Source: Gymnopus androsaceus JB14
Taxonomy: Eukaryota; Basidiomycota; Agaricomycetes; Agaricales; Omphalotaceae
DNA: 64,000 nt
Assembly: GCA_009733575.1 (NCBI GenBank)
Contig: ML769517.1
Coordinates: 62,001-126,000 of the forward strand
Direction of reading: 5' to 3'
Each line of letters starts with the position of its first letter. Positions within the stretch are counted from its first letter, which is position 1. This document shows, piece by piece, positions 48,217 through 60,356 of the stretch. Position numbers and translations under genes: made by a program. Under the pieces are notes generated by a model that saw only the letters and a program-made list of their open reading frames with translations, did not search any database and was not told the DNA's origin.

Positions 48217-51106
48217 CGCTGTAATGCATTGATCCACGATGAAATTGTACCTCAGAGATCCGCAACATTCCTCTTTCAGCTGACGCTTTACTATAACGAC
48301 GGATGATAAACAAAAGGAGAATGGTTAAACCCACGAGGGGAGACTACCGCTTCTTGAAATGGTATGGTCGTATTTTGGGAAGAGCGGAAGGATATAAGCT
48401 GTTTTTGGTTTTTTTGTTTCCTGCATGTGGAGCTGTACATCTATCGTTCTGTATATAAGTATGTAGTACATTTGCATACTCAATTGGTCTCGCGGTCCGA
48501 CAGTCATCGATGCTCGATTCCTCTCTGTCGAGGTTGTACGACTGAGCCGCTCGTTTCACATCGATTCGATACTCTACGCTCTCGGTCGATACAGTTCTTC
48601 ACTTGATACATCAAGTCGATCGAGTACACTCATGCTTCGAATTCTGAGTAATGGTTACAGTGACTTGTATCACTGGATAGGAATAGTAGACTCGCTGAAT
48701 CAGGACTCAGGTATTTTTCTTCGGCGTCATAGTACTATGGTGCGCAGAGGACTCAGGACGTCCGTTTAACTTTGAGCGTCAACATGGCATACGTGCACTT
48801 TACTATGAATTATCATGTTGAACACGCTACGACCACGTAAATCTGGAGCTCCCTATACTATCTGCTGCCGCTCTACCATCTATGAATTAGAGATCCGGAC
48901 AATACAACGGCGTTGATCTTTGCTCTGGTTGAAGATTTGGACGTCTCGGATGTCACAATTTGCGTGGATCGATTATTGGATCAATAAGGTATGTTCAGTA
49001 TTAATTAAGCGTTTTCTCTTACGAGCGTTTATGAGCTTTCAGTCTCTACGACTTGCTTATTGCTGCCAACAAGGACGTCCTCAAGCTCAGAACCATAAAG
49101 TTAGCTTGAGTTGCGAACGTACTGACCATTCTACTCGGCGGACCGGTGGTCATCACCTCTTCGCCGCTCACCCGAATATTTTACCGCCAATAGCGTCTGA
49201 AGCTATCCGATAGGCGCCTACGCGTACTAGGAAGAGCAGAACTGAGGGTACTAGGGTAGTAGTGGGGATTTTATTTGGGATGTAGTCTGACTGCTACTGG
49301 TGAGTGTTTTTTATCGCTTTATTCTTACTTTGCATTTGCTGGGAACTGTCACTCGAGCATTGGTCATGTTTTGCTTTCGCTGGGCTCGCGATGAAATCTC
49401 AAGAGAGAGTTGTTTATTCTTACTATAAAATGACGGATGTGTCCTTCTCTCTCCCCCTCCTCCGCTCTTCCCTCAATATGTTAGATCCTATTCCTCCTAT
49501 TACTACTAGCACCAGAACTGTGACGGCGAAATCCCCTTCCACACAATAGGGCAAACTCCTCGCACCGGAAGAATCATCAAGGCTTGAACGCGTGGCTGAG
49601 AAAGTGAGCTAGCCGCATTGGTTTGATTTCATTCTTTGTATGTTTTGCGTTCATTGGTTTTGTTTTCAGAGACATTTGTTTTATTATTCGTGTTTTTTTC
49701 CTTTATCATTTGAGGCGTCGGGAGCTTTGTATTCACGTTTCTCCAACGTTGCTGGGTTTCAGCTGTCAGGTTTGATTGGCTGGAAGAGTTTTTTCGCGTA
49801 CAACTCGAAGGACTTGGCCAACGATTTCGGGCCAGGTTTTTCTTTCGTTTCTGTTTCTCTCTTGAGTTTGCATGTCTCAAGGCAATGACTGGCGACTGTA
49901 GAGCTATTGTCTGCATTGTTTATCTGTTCGTATCGATGGGATGTTGGTCATAGGATTGATGCTGCTCCTGTTGAGCATGGCGGCTTGCACGCACCTTCGA
50001 GAATGAAGAGCTTGATAAGATTAGCTTGGAATTCTGTTGCCTCTTCTCCTTTTAGACATCTCTCTTCAAAAATGCTGGGTGTATTTCATTCCTCATCTGT
50101 GTTGCTCATGTTCACACAATGACTATATGGGATACCTTATTTCCTCGAAGACAAGATAGGAAACTTACTGGCTCTGGATTTATTAATATCATGAATGTTT
50201 ACGCCTTATCTTCCGACGTTCTACTGTCAAGATTTCATCACATACGGCGTACATGATCTACAACACGAGCTCTCATATATCTAATACCATCTTCGCACAA
50301 GCGCTTATTCTACTAGATTATGGACCAAGTTCACGTTTAGGTGATTTCAATATGCTTCTAGAACATACAAGCTTATCGGCTCCTATTAGCACGAGTATCT
50401 TTGGAGCTGGTGGTCACAGGCAAATCAAATCAAGAATGGACAGTGCTGGACAGTGTGTCTTCCTTCCTGATGCGTTCTTCATCCATTTAGTTCATCTTTG
50501 CAGTGCATGAATGCAAGCGGATACCTCATAGCGTACTATAGTCTGAAGACCCCAGTACGAGAGATCCTCTGGATGTTCTTTGACTATCGATGAATCATTC
50601 GGGAATTTGGCACCAGGTAAGTCCATGATGTACTATTATATTTTGTAAGAGGCCCTTTTGTCTAAAGGTTTGAACGTTAGAAATTGCTCGGTTCCTTGAT
50701 AACGTCAATACAATCTATGAATCTCGCTTTGGACATTGATCCACTCTTCACGCATCTAACTTTATATAAACATACATTTCAGCGTTCCCTTTCACTGTTG
50801 TTTCACTGTGTCGATATCCAATGTTTGAGATTGGATTTTACAATGCTCAATAGTTTGTAGATCTCCTGGACACTACGTGCACCGCTGCAGTTATAGTCAA
50901 CTCACATCAGACCGGGATCGCGGCGAACAGCGTGGATCAGGCCGCAATCTTGAACTAGAAGCTGGCCCTGGACATCCCGCTCATTCATTGATTCTTGATT
51001 CAAACCTTGAAGATATGGAACGGAGCCAGCTGACTTGGTGTTCCACGCCAGAGGAATTTTCCACAACTCTTCAACTTTGAAAGGGCGTTTCATTCATCTA
51101 TCGACA
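48217..51106. other. Long intergenic region, 2.9 kb
   Basis: Scattered short open frames and AT-rich stretches. Nothing shows a domain, splice pattern or repeat family that I recognise. Part (49350-49620) has a Ser/Thr-rich open frame that may be the remnant of a gene. Confidence 0.4.
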
Positions 51107-51113
51107 TATAAAA
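51107..51113 (+). promoter_or_regulatory. TATA box of the FAD oxidase gene
   Basis: TATAAAA 41 bp upstream of ATG 51154. Confidence 0.55.
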
Positions 51114-51153
51114 GCGGATGATGTAGGTCAGTCCAAGTTTCATTGTTCGAGTC

Positions 51154-52954
51154 ATGTCCCCCCTCATTACAGCTCTTTTTGTCGTGGGTTTTAGCTTTCG
51201 TCTCGTCTCCGCAGATCTGAGCAGCGGCTTGAATGGCGTTGGAGTTTATGCTGTTTTTCCCGGTAATAGCAATTATGCAAATGCAAGTAGGCCTTGTAAG
51301 TTGTCACGATTCCATCCTCAGCCCTGCTTCAGAACTGACACTCTCCTTTCAGTTAACCTTCGTTTCACTTTAGAACCAGCCGCGGTGGCTTATCCAACTA
51401 CACCGGATGAAGTGTCATCTATCGTCCAAGTTGGGGTTGCCAACAATCTTAAAGTAGTGGCTCGTAGTGGTGGAGTTGCGTTTTCTTTAGTTTTGGTCCT
51501 CGTATACTCAAATCCTTCTAGCATAGCTATGTAGCGAACAGCTTAGGTGGAAAGAATGGTTCCCTCGTCGTAGATATGAGCAACATGAAAGCTATCACCG
51601 ATCGACTCTTCTGCAAACACCGCTGTCATTGAGACAGGGAACAGACTCGGAGACGTAGCGTTAGCTTTAAATGCTGCAGGTCGTGCTCTTCCTCATGGGA
51701 CCTGCGCTTATGTTGGAGTTGGTGGTCACTCTGGTTCGTTTAGCTTTTCCGTTGCTCTCTACTGTTAACTGATTTACCTTGACAGCATTTGGTGGATACG
51801 GACTCACGAGTAGACTGTGGGGACTCGCGCTTGACCCAATCTTTGCCATCAACGCTGTACTGGCCAACGGTACCATTGTAAGAGTCACGGAAGACTCATA
51901 TCCCGATATCTTCTGGGTACGTAATGATATCCCTTCTCAACTTTTTTCCACACTGATTTCATACAGGCTTTAAAAGGCGCTGCTCCATCATTCGCAATCA
52001 CCACATCTAATCGAAGTCAATACCTTCTCTGCACCCTCCTATGCTATCGTAATGGAATACTCGTGGTCCAGTGTCGACTATGAATTGGCTGGCCGATACT
52101 TGTACTTATTCCAGAACTTTTCGCTTTCTGGTCCCGCCTCAGCTTTAGCCGGAGAGATTGTTCTTACACGAGGTTCTGAGGAAGACCAAGTGACATTTGC
52201 CCTTACCGTTGCTTGGTATGGCGATCAAGATTCCGCCAATTCGACCATCCAGCCGTTCCTCGACGTAATGCCCACACCCTCCTCCATCCAGATAGTCGGC
52301 AACGGCTCCTACATCGATTCAGTTTCCGTACTGGCTGGAACCACGCTCAATACTTCTGAAGCACCCGATGTCACAGACACGTTCTATGCAAAATCAATCA
52401 TGACTCCAGAAAGTGAACCTATGACCCTTGAAGCCTGCACATCGTTCATGCAGTATCTTGCAACCGAAGGCTTCACTTCAAATACTGTAAATTAATCTCT
52501 TCAGCGCTCTCCATGTCACTGATCATTGTGCTTCAGAGCTGGTTTATCGAGATTGAACTCTATGGAGGCCCGAATTCGAAAATTCGCGATATCCCGAACA
52601 ATGCTACTGCTTTCTCCCGGCGAGATACATTGTTCACATTTCAACTCTATGCCTCTTCATCGAATAACTTGCCGCCTTATCCGGCGGATGGCTTCAATTT
52701 CTTGGATGGCATGGTAAACAGCGTCACATCACGCATGCCTGAAACATGGAATTATGGAGCCTATACGAACTATCTCGACGATGAACTGGAGAATTGTACG
52801 CTTATATCATTGATTTTGCAATTTATCTGCCTAACCAGCTGCCTTCTCAGGGAAAACTCTTTACTTCAACGACAATTACCATAGGCTCAAATCAATCAAG
52901 GAACAAGTGGACCCAACCGACACCTTTTGGTTCCCGACTTCCATTGAAGAGTGA
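51154..52954 (+). CDS. Secreted FAD-linked oxidase (berberine-bridge type), two frameshifts
   Basis: Model join(51154..51295,51353..51474,51522..51733,51786..51916,51967..52486,52537..52795,52851..52954), 495 residues after removing two bases. Signal peptide MSPLITALFVVGFSFRLVSA, then an FAD-binding domain with LKVVARSGGHSY (His about 89) and HGTCAYVGVGGHSAFGGYG (Cys about 149); the pair is the signature of bicovalently bound FAD as in glucooligosaccharide oxidases. The C-terminus is a BBE domain (LKSIKEQVDPTDTFWFP). Likely oxidises carbohydrate or an alkaloid-like substrate outside the cell with H2O2 release. Extra A bases near 51601 (accgatcgac) and 52012 (tctaatcg) break the frame; removing them gives ITVDSSANTAV and TSIEVNTFSAP. 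Seven exons, 47-57-nt introns. Confidence 0.75.
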
Positions 52955-53888
52955 TCTTGCAACTGTAATAGCCTCGTCGGACGCCATCCAAAATATGTAC
53001 AGTATACATCTGTTGTACAATTTAAATTTATTTTGAATTTATTTCATAATTACGATATACTGCAAATATACTGGAATCCAAGTCTTGAGAATCCTGGTTG
53101 CCAACCACTTGCGGGTCCGGCTTTCATAAATAGTGGAGTTCTATGTATACCGCTTATTCCGGGAATTCGACTTGCCGGCCAGCAATTCAAACATCTCGTA
53201 TAAAACGCTTTGACCTCATTTTTGGATCCGAAAATTAGCCTCGGCAGGTAAACAAGAAGCAGAAAGTACAATATTATGAAAGTCGCTGGTGGTGAAGGGA
53301 AGAGCATTGGCTTGAAGTCGTCCTCGCCTTGTACGTGGTAGATGAGCTATACCATTGTTGTAATATGTGGTGATATCTTCACGAAGAGTTTGAAATGTTG
53401 GGGAGAGCGAGGAGAGCATTTCGAGGATAAAGAGCGTTCAGGCAGACTATAAGCGGAGTATTTAGTCAGTTGTAGTTGCAGTAATGAGAGTAAGCACCTC
53501 GGAGCAATGGTTGACTCAAGTGGATTGACCAGGATGCAACGGGAAATTGTTCCATTCAACCCTTGTCCAAATCCAATGCTACACACTCACTGTCAAACCC
53601 ACAAATCCATCTGTTGAAAGGATCTGACGCTTACAATAGTGACGTCATCAATCGACTCGACATGAGTCTTTCATCCCGTTAATACTCCTTGAAACACCTT
53701 TGTAGCTGCGCTACATAAGGCAACAGCACTGTCTTTGTATTTGCTCAATAAGCATACAAGACGCTGTAATTATGCCATTCACTAGTTCTATAAAGATGAT
53801 ACATACACTTATGAAGCATATGAACTGTTCAATACAATAGTAGTCAAACGTAGTCGTAATTACTTGATCTTACATTGTACTTACATGC
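52955..53888. other. Intergenic with possible unrecognised minus-strand exons
   Basis: On the minus strand 53640-53020 shows an open piece with donor (NPLESTIAPR then gtgctt near 53497), an acceptor and a later hydrophobic run (FIILYFLLLVYLPRL near 53270). This may be an unknown multi-exon gene or its remnant. No family is recognised and I could not build a consistent frame. Confidence 0.3.
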
Positions 53889-54133
53889 TGTTGAACCATT
53901 ATGATTGTACCCTATGCCCTAAGCCACCTTACTATGATAACTGTATAGTTGTAGTCGTACTTAGTATAAATACTGTAGGTACTTACCGTACTCCTTAGCA
54001 CACTCAGTTGTACTACTACTTGTCTATACAAGAACTCTTTGCTCTCCAACTAGTCCTCCAGACCAGTCTACAAGCAATATATCCAGGTGAGTATTGCATC
54101 TCACTATTTGTTGATCATATGTCTGCTTCAACA
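53889..54133 (+). mobile_element. Copia-type LTR, family 1
   Basis: 245 bp bounded by TGTTGAA and TTCAACA, with a TATA box (tataaatac near 53966). It is followed at once by ggttatgggcccc, a purine-rich leader of the kind seen as a primer-binding site in fungal copia elements. A GT-AG pair (cag|gtgagt at 54088 to aacag at 54134) spans the LTR end. Confidence 0.65.
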
Positions 54134-54860
54134 GGTTATGGGCCCCGGATTTGCTCGACAAAGGTTGTTACACCATTGCGTCTTTGACAAATGGTTGATT
54201 GCGTTAACAAACTCATCTGGTCCTACCTCGTAGACATTAGGCACAATGATTAGTGGCTTTGGGTTTGGGTGTAAATGGTAATCAGTGATTTGCTTTGTTA
54301 CCTCTTTTCTGGAAGACCCTAAAATATATAAGGCTTCTTCAATTGAACTAACTATTACCTACACTGTATATACACAGGCACTCCATGTTGAACAAACTTT
54401 TGGCAGTTCCTATTCATTTAAGGCTGTTTGCAGGCCAATTCCTGCTCCCAGGTAGACTTCTGCCGCTATGTGAATAATCAAAAGCATATGCACGTAGGCT
54501 GGGCAATTGCAAACACATGAGAGTTTCTTGGCCTCCTATTGTAGTATTCCCCCATATTGCCTTGAGTCCCTTAAACACCTATTAGGTCTGAATACTTGCT
54601 TTCTGAGCCTTGAATCTTAATTGACTCTACTGGTAAAGAAAACACAAGTCATGACAATTCAAACGGTTTTCTATTGGCATATGGTTTTTGTATATAGTTT
54701 GGTTCAAACTTGCTGATGCGGGATGTGTATGACCCAATCAGAGATGGAAAATGGATGGATATAAACAAACTGCAATCACACCACAACAAAGTCTAAATGG
54801 GTAATCACCAAAGTCAAGTGAATCTGAGATTCATAATCTTGGACATGTCAAACATCTTAA
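54134..54860. other. Element-internal or nested sequence, no gene
   Basis: Between LTR 1 and the gag frame. AT-rich, no open frame of note; probably element leader plus nested decayed sequence. Confidence 0.4.
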
Positions 54861-55877
54861 TTGATCGTTACTGACAAGTTCATATCCAGAATCACAAGGT
54901 CTTCCACATCTGCAATCAATGCTGTTCCTCTCTTTGACAGTTCATACTACAATGATTGGTCGTCTGGAATGAAGGCTTACCTTCAAGTCCAAAAGCTTTT
55001 TGGACATGCCTCCGGCACTAAGGTTCGCCCTTCTCCCACTGGCAATCCTACTACCAATCAGGATGCCATCAACACCTGGGATGAAAACAACAGTGCCGCC
55101 ATTGGTGCTATTTCTCTTCGCCTGCCTAACCACATTAGGCAAACAGCTGTTAAAGGTACAGCCAGGGAAACCTGGAATGGTCTTGAGACCACCTACGGTA
55201 CTCCTGGTGCCGCTGGACTCTTTGGAATCTTCTAAGAGGCCATTGGTTTTGAGATCGCTGAGAACTCCGATCCGGCTATGCCAATCGCATCTCTAACATT
55301 GATCTTCGGTCGCCTCGACGCCTCTGGTCTTACCTTGACAGAACCGGTAAAAGCCATGATTCTTCTTGCCGCGCTTCCTCGTACTTGGGATGGTTTAGCA
55401 ATGACAATATTGAGCCAATATACTGGTGCAAATCTCACGCTAACTGCCATCATCCCCAAGATTCAGGATGAATACAATTGTTGCCGCTCCAATGCCACAT
55501 CGCTCACTTCTCACCTTTCCATGGTGAATAAGAAGTGTAAATCTAAGAACGCCTGGTCAAAACAAAAGAAGCAGAAGCAAAACACTGATGCATCTGGTTT
55601 GAACCAACAGGCTTCTTCCTCCGGTGGCAATAACGGCAACAACGATAAAGGCAATCAGAAGAAGAAAGGTAAAGGCAAAGGCAAACCGCACGCCAATGAG
55701 GCTTCCACCAACAATCCGCTCCCAGTTGCCAACTTTGCCTCTTTCTCATCCTCCGCCGATCCTCTTAAGGATATTGACCCTTACATGGGCAAACTTGATC
55801 CTCTCCTCAGAGATATGAAGATAGAGGAACAAGAGTTGCTGCCTGATTGGGCTCAATCCGTCGTCGATGATGGCTTC
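54861..55877 (+). pseudogene. Ty1/copia gag, one nonsense codon, cut by LTR 2
   Basis: The frame from 54861 contains the copia gag core: PLFDSSYYNDWSSGMKAYLQ, then LRLPNHIRQ, ETWNGLE, a TAA at 55233-55235, then EPVKAMILLAALPRTWDGLA and a Lys-rich stretch. No zinc knuckle. The reading frame ends exactly where LTR 2 begins, whose first bases supply the final TAG. There is no protease, integrase or reverse transcriptase, so this is a deleted or non-autonomous copy. Confidence 0.7.
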
Positions 55878-56136
55878 TGTTAGAACATGAATCCGTATAG
55901 TACTTCTTTCTCTTCTTAGCAAGACTATTCCTTTATACGTACATACCGGCCGTACCGAGCCTCTACCGGCTCTACATATTCCATTACTAATGTTATATAT
56001 ATACATACAATCCCGGTCGATGCCTCAGTCGTTTACCACCGTAACCGTCTGAGGTATGTTTCTCTTTACTTATAATCTCGCATTCATAACTAATATTCTA
56101 CTTAGACTCGAGACTAACTAGTCTCTCGTTCTAACA
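55878..56136 (+). mobile_element. Copia-type LTR, family 2, with intron-like segment
   Basis: 259 bp from TGTTAGAAC to GTTCTAACA (perfect 9-bp terminal inverted repeat). Unlike LTR 1 in sequence. It includes a TATA-like ttatatatatac. Positions 56054-56105 form a 52-nt GTATGT...TTAG segment with a branch-like aactaat, absent from the fragment at 56710-56764. Confidence 0.7.
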
Positions 56137-56191
56137 GGTAGATCAATCTTATAATATATATAGTCTCAGCAAAAACTGTTTTGGGCCCAGG

Positions 56192-56521
56192 AGGATCTAA
56201 GGTCACCTAGTCCTCTTAAGCAACCTGAGCATTCTAGTTGGCCCAGGAAAAAGGGTAAAAATTTGAACACCTCAGGTATCCTAGTCATCCTAGGTGTCCT
56301 GAGGGTGTCCTGGGGCAACCTGAGGCATCCTGGATAAAATTTCTCTCCCAGGATGCCTCAGGATGCCCCCAGGATGTCCCAGGATGCCCCCAGGATATCC
56401 CAGGATGTCCCAGGACACCTAGAATAACTAGGATACCTGAGGTGTCCAAAGTTTTACCCTTTTTCCTGGGTCAACTAGGATGCCTCAGGTTGCCTAAGAG
56501 GACTAGGTGACCTTAGATCCT
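56192..56521. repeat. 330-bp imperfect palindrome with minisatellite
   Basis: Left arm starts aggatctaaggtcacctag at 56192; the right arm ends with its complement at 56521, roughly 90% alike by eye. The centre holds repeats of cccaggatg (56346-56420). Likely a foldback element whose far end lies in the gap. Confidence 0.75.
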
Positions 56522-56642
56522 NNNNNNNNNNNNNNNNNNNNNNNNNNNNNNNNNNNNNNNNNNNNNNNNNNNNNNNNNNNNNNNNNNNNNNNNNNNNNNN
56601 NNNNNNNNNNNNNNNNNNNNNNNNNNNNNNNNNNNNNNNNNN
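56522..56642. other. Assembly gap (N)
   Basis: 121 N directly after the palindrome; a long hairpin is a common cause of assembly failure. Its true length is unknown. Confidence 0.95.
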
Positions 56643-56709
56643 TGAGTCGTACAGTCAATTTCTGTAACCTTCGGTTTAGGTGCAAACAGCACAACGGGGC
56701 ACTATAACC

Positions 56710-56764
56710 TGTTAGAACGAGAGACTAGTTAGTCTCGAGTCTCAGACGGTTACGGTGGTAAACG
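56710..56764 (-). mobile_element. Inverted LTR 2 fragment lacking the 52-nt segment
   Basis: The reverse complement equals LTR 2 from cgtttaccacc to ctaaca, identical on both sides, but with 56054-56105 missing exactly. It joins element X remnant sequence at 56765. Confidence 0.75.
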
Positions 56765-57290
56765 CAGAACAACTAACTTGCTGCTACTACTTGGACTTCC
56801 CATTGCTTCTTTGCTACTCTATCAATCGACATTCTCTTTGCTGTCTTGCTCACTCCTTGCTGCCTCTCCACTGTCTTGCTATGCCTTGTCACCTCTTGTA
56901 GGCTTTGTATGTGTACTTATTTGCATTGTTGTAATGTATTATTCAAGTAGTACATGGAGTAATACTGTATTTGTGAAATGGAAATGTACTTTATTCTTCA
57001 ATGTGCAATATAATGCTGTGATTTGTTGTAATGCCTGTAATGTGTGATAAACCCTAAAATCTGTTATATTCTCCAATATCTGTTATAATGTCTGTCATCC
57101 GTTATAATCCCTATCATCTGTTATAATATGCTATAATTGTTACAGCCTGTTATAATGGATTACAGGAGATTATAACATGATAATCATTTGTTTATAAAGC
57201 GAGCTTTTTCATTATAATAATAAGTATAGACATTATTACAGATTATGGACAATATAACTACATTGTTGCATGAGCGAACTTTTGCTGATG
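56765..57290 (+). repeat. Truncated inverted copy of the element X end, 526 bp
   Basis: Reverse complement of 60666-61191 with hardly a difference and identical length. It contains the acidic-tail coding end, runs of 'gttataat' (57055-57200) and the element end gcgaacttttgctgatg. It is cut at 56765 where the LTR fragment begins. Confidence 0.85.
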
Positions 57291-57991
57291 ACTATTCCAT
57301 ATCATCTCACTCACTACACCTTGCTCTATCTGTATACTATTGTTGCTATTCAGGGACTAATATCTATGCAGCATGGTTGCTATCAGTTACCTGACACTAT
57401 AGTATATATACCCTGTCTGTATTCACTACTAGTATTCTATTATGCATCAATATAATTCCTTTGCTCTATATTTGCTCCAGTGGGATTTGGAAAGCTGCAA
57501 GTACTGGCATTGAGCTTTGAGAATAATTAAGTATTTTATTGAATAATGTTGCATGTTTGAGCCAATGCTTGCCTTTTTTATCAAGGGACCTGTCTAATGG
57601 GCATAATGGGCATAGTTTTGCATAATCTGCATTATGATGCCAAAAAATGAGATTTATGCATACTTTATGTACATTTCAGCAACATTTTGTATGCACCTAG
57701 CAACATTTGCTAATGAAGGTTTTCCTGATGCTTCTTGGACATATCACAAATCTCTAATATTTCATCCCTTCCTAGTGGTTTCAAAGAGTCTCTATTCCCA
57801 GAGTTTGATGGCAATACGTTTTGAGGCATCGGGAATTCAATGATTGACCATGATTGTGAGGAGCAAAGGGAACAAGCACCTATGGCTGATGTCATTGCAT
57901 ATGCAAAACTTTTTCAACAAATTTTATTTCCAGAAACCCATTATATTTGAAAATAGCAATAATATCTCAAAAGAGATACAAAAGATTACAT

Positions 57992-58321
57992 CTATACCTT
58001 ATAAAGACTAATGCATTCGCACACTCCACCTATGGCAGCCTGCAAAGGTGGAAGCGGCGCTGATGCCTCATTCAACACCTTCAGAACAGTATCAAGAGTG
58101 TCCACAATAGTAGATCTGATGCCTTGATGTTTTGGAGATTTTGGTCCCGATGTGGATTCAAGTTTGTTCCCAGCTGCAATGCTTGTGTCTGCCTGGACTT
58201 GTAATGTAGGGCTTGCATCTGGCATAGGAGTTGGAACCCGACTGTTGGTAGGTGTTGTATTACAACTTTTGTCTTTTTTATGACAGAAGAACTTGATTTT
58301 GCAAGCGATTCTTTTGACCAT
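57992..58321 (-). pseudogene. Orphan N-terminal exon of an NLR-like protein
   Basis: 109 codons from an ATG at 58321: a short basic start, a Ser/Thr/Pro-rich linker, then STIVDTLDTVLKVLNEASAPL and PLQAAIGGVCECISLYK. This order (linker, then a helix ending PLK/PLQ-x-A-x-GG) begins many Agaricomycete NACHT-type NLR proteins. The codon for K is followed by a splice donor (gtatag), as in those genes, but no NACHT exon follows. It is a stranded first exon. The call rests on pattern memory and is moderate. Confidence 0.5.
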
Positions 58322-58507
58322 TCAGAAATCGTGGGGGTGAAGAAGACAAGTTTTGGTGTGACATTCATCTTATGTAGTGCTTGATATAAGGTTCAGTCAT
58401 ACAAGAGAATGTATGTGGCAGCTGGCATGGGAAGGACTGGGAACTTCGGAGAATTGAAATTCATCATGTGCCATCTAACTGCAATCCGTAGCAGGGCTAA
58501 CCTGTTC

Positions 58508-58775
58508 ACAGGCACTCTAGTTGAGTTTGTTGTGGTTGACAATGAGCTCAATGGGTAGGGAGATTTTTCCACAACTCCCGGAGCTCGGATATACTCTACA
58601 AGCTATATACATCCAAGAATATGTCAATTACATAACTTACCATCTGCACAGTGGAGCTCAGGAGACCATTCTCTACCAAGTCTACACCAACAATGAAGTT
58701 CATAATAACAAATGATGAGCTTGAGAGTGAAGGAGTTGTTGAAATATCTAAGGAATTTGGGTACATGATATTTGA
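58508..58775 (+). repeat. Diverged direct repeat, copy 1
   Basis: Matches 60048-60605 (for example gagctcaatggg, ctatctgcacagtggagct and aagttcataataacaaat) at an estimated 75-80% identity. Copy 2 has a 279-bp insertion near its start. Confidence 0.6.
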
Positions 58776-60077
58776 GTATATACAGTCGATTATTTCATAT
58801 GGAATACCGTCGGTTCCCATCCAAACCATATTCCATATGATGGATATTCCATAACAGATATTTTGATTTAAATCATTTATTTTCACTTTAGAATCATGTT
58901 CAGTCTCTTTCTACATGTAAAATCAACTCGTTACTTGACAAAATAATCTTCAATACCTGTTTGTACTTTACTTGCTTCAATTTCCCACCTCAATTCCCCT
59001 CAAAACTGCTGCAAAAACTTCAAAAGATCCAACGAGCTATCCAGATCAACATGCTCACCACAGAATAGGCTGAGATACTCAGCAGCCTCAGCAGCCTTGG
59101 CATGATCCAGTTTGGGTGCTGGCAGCTCGGAGTTCCCATCCTCTTTAGCCTCATCATCTGAAACCTCTCCTCTCTCTTTTCTCTTAATGTATTCAATAAT
59201 CTGTTTGTTGCCCTTCTCACCTTTTTGTTGAGTCCATGAGGTTTAAATACAGTTTGCTTCTTCTGATTAGACCAGATTTTTTGAGTTGCATTGTTGCCCA
59301 TTATTGAGTGTCAGAAAGTCTGAAAAAAGGCTAATCTACAGAATATGGCAAGATTTATTACTGTGGGTCCCTCAAACTTAGCAAGAACTTGGCGCCACAC
59401 TCAAGCCACACTTTGACTCAATTACCTTCAAGTTTCTATAGCTCAAAATGTACATTTACTACCAATATTACTACCTTTTGACTGACCCCAATATGGTATT
59501 CCATATTCTGGATGACAGTTGCATGGAATATTCCTGCCTCCCAGCTTGGGGGAAGGCTAATCTTGATTCCATATGGCGGTTTTCCATATTATGTTATTCC
59601 ATATGAGATAATCGACTGTATCATAAACATATTCCAAAATTACATTTATTGGGTCAAATGAACCCCCGTCACATTGAAGTTTTGAGTCAAGTTCATGCAA
59701 TGCATGATACCTGATACTTAATTTTTGTATCATAGTGGAATTTTGTTTAGCTCTCAAAGTGATGTTCTGAAAGTCATTATCTAGCATCTAATGCATCACA
59801 TACATGTTCCCAGAGCTTCAGTGGTCAAATTTGGTGAGTTTCAAGCTCGGATCATGTGCAGCAATGTATCATGTATTCCGATTTGGATATATTTCCAGCT
59901 AATATGTCATGTAGATAGCCTTGTGCAATTCCGATGGATTTTAAACTTATTGAAGTAAATCTCAACTCAATGAAACATTTTTGAGGCTGAGCTTCAGATG
60001 CCTAGAAGCACATCCGCACATGTAGCCCACCTCACTTTATAGGTGCTTCGCGGAGGCTCTAGTTGAGTTCATTATGC

Positions 60078-60356
60078 ATCGTAAAAAGGTCCGTATTGAT
60101 TGACCGGCTTGACCGGCTTGCCAGGTTGTCCACAAGTTGCCCACAGGTACGTTACTGTACGTACTACAAAATGTATAGTGTTTATATAGTTTTTTATGTA
60201 TATATATAGTCTTTTACTGTACATAATGTACATGGTAACCGGGTTGCGAAGAAAAGTGAGATAACTTGCGGCTTGTCAATTGACCTGCTTGTTTGGGTTG
60301 AACAAGCCGAAACAAGCCGAAACAAGCCGGTCAATCAATACTTGGTTAGTTACGAT
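60078..60356. mobile_element. Foldback MITE, 279 bp
   Basis: Ends atcgtaa and ttacgat, then inverted gtattgattgaccggcttg at 60093-60111 and 60323-60341, with extra caagccgaaa copies internally. The paralogous repeat at about 58520 lacks it, so the site before insertion is known. No coding. Confidence 0.7.

Noticed and set aside
54134..56136. One intact copia element between LTR 1 and LTR 2
   Set aside because: The two LTRs are unrelated in sequence, pol is missing and the gag frame is cut by LTR 2, so they come from different elements.
56346..56420. CRISPR-like spaced repeats (cccaggatg)
   Set aside because: Units are contiguous and imperfect without unique spacers, and the host is a eukaryote; it is a minisatellite inside a palindrome.
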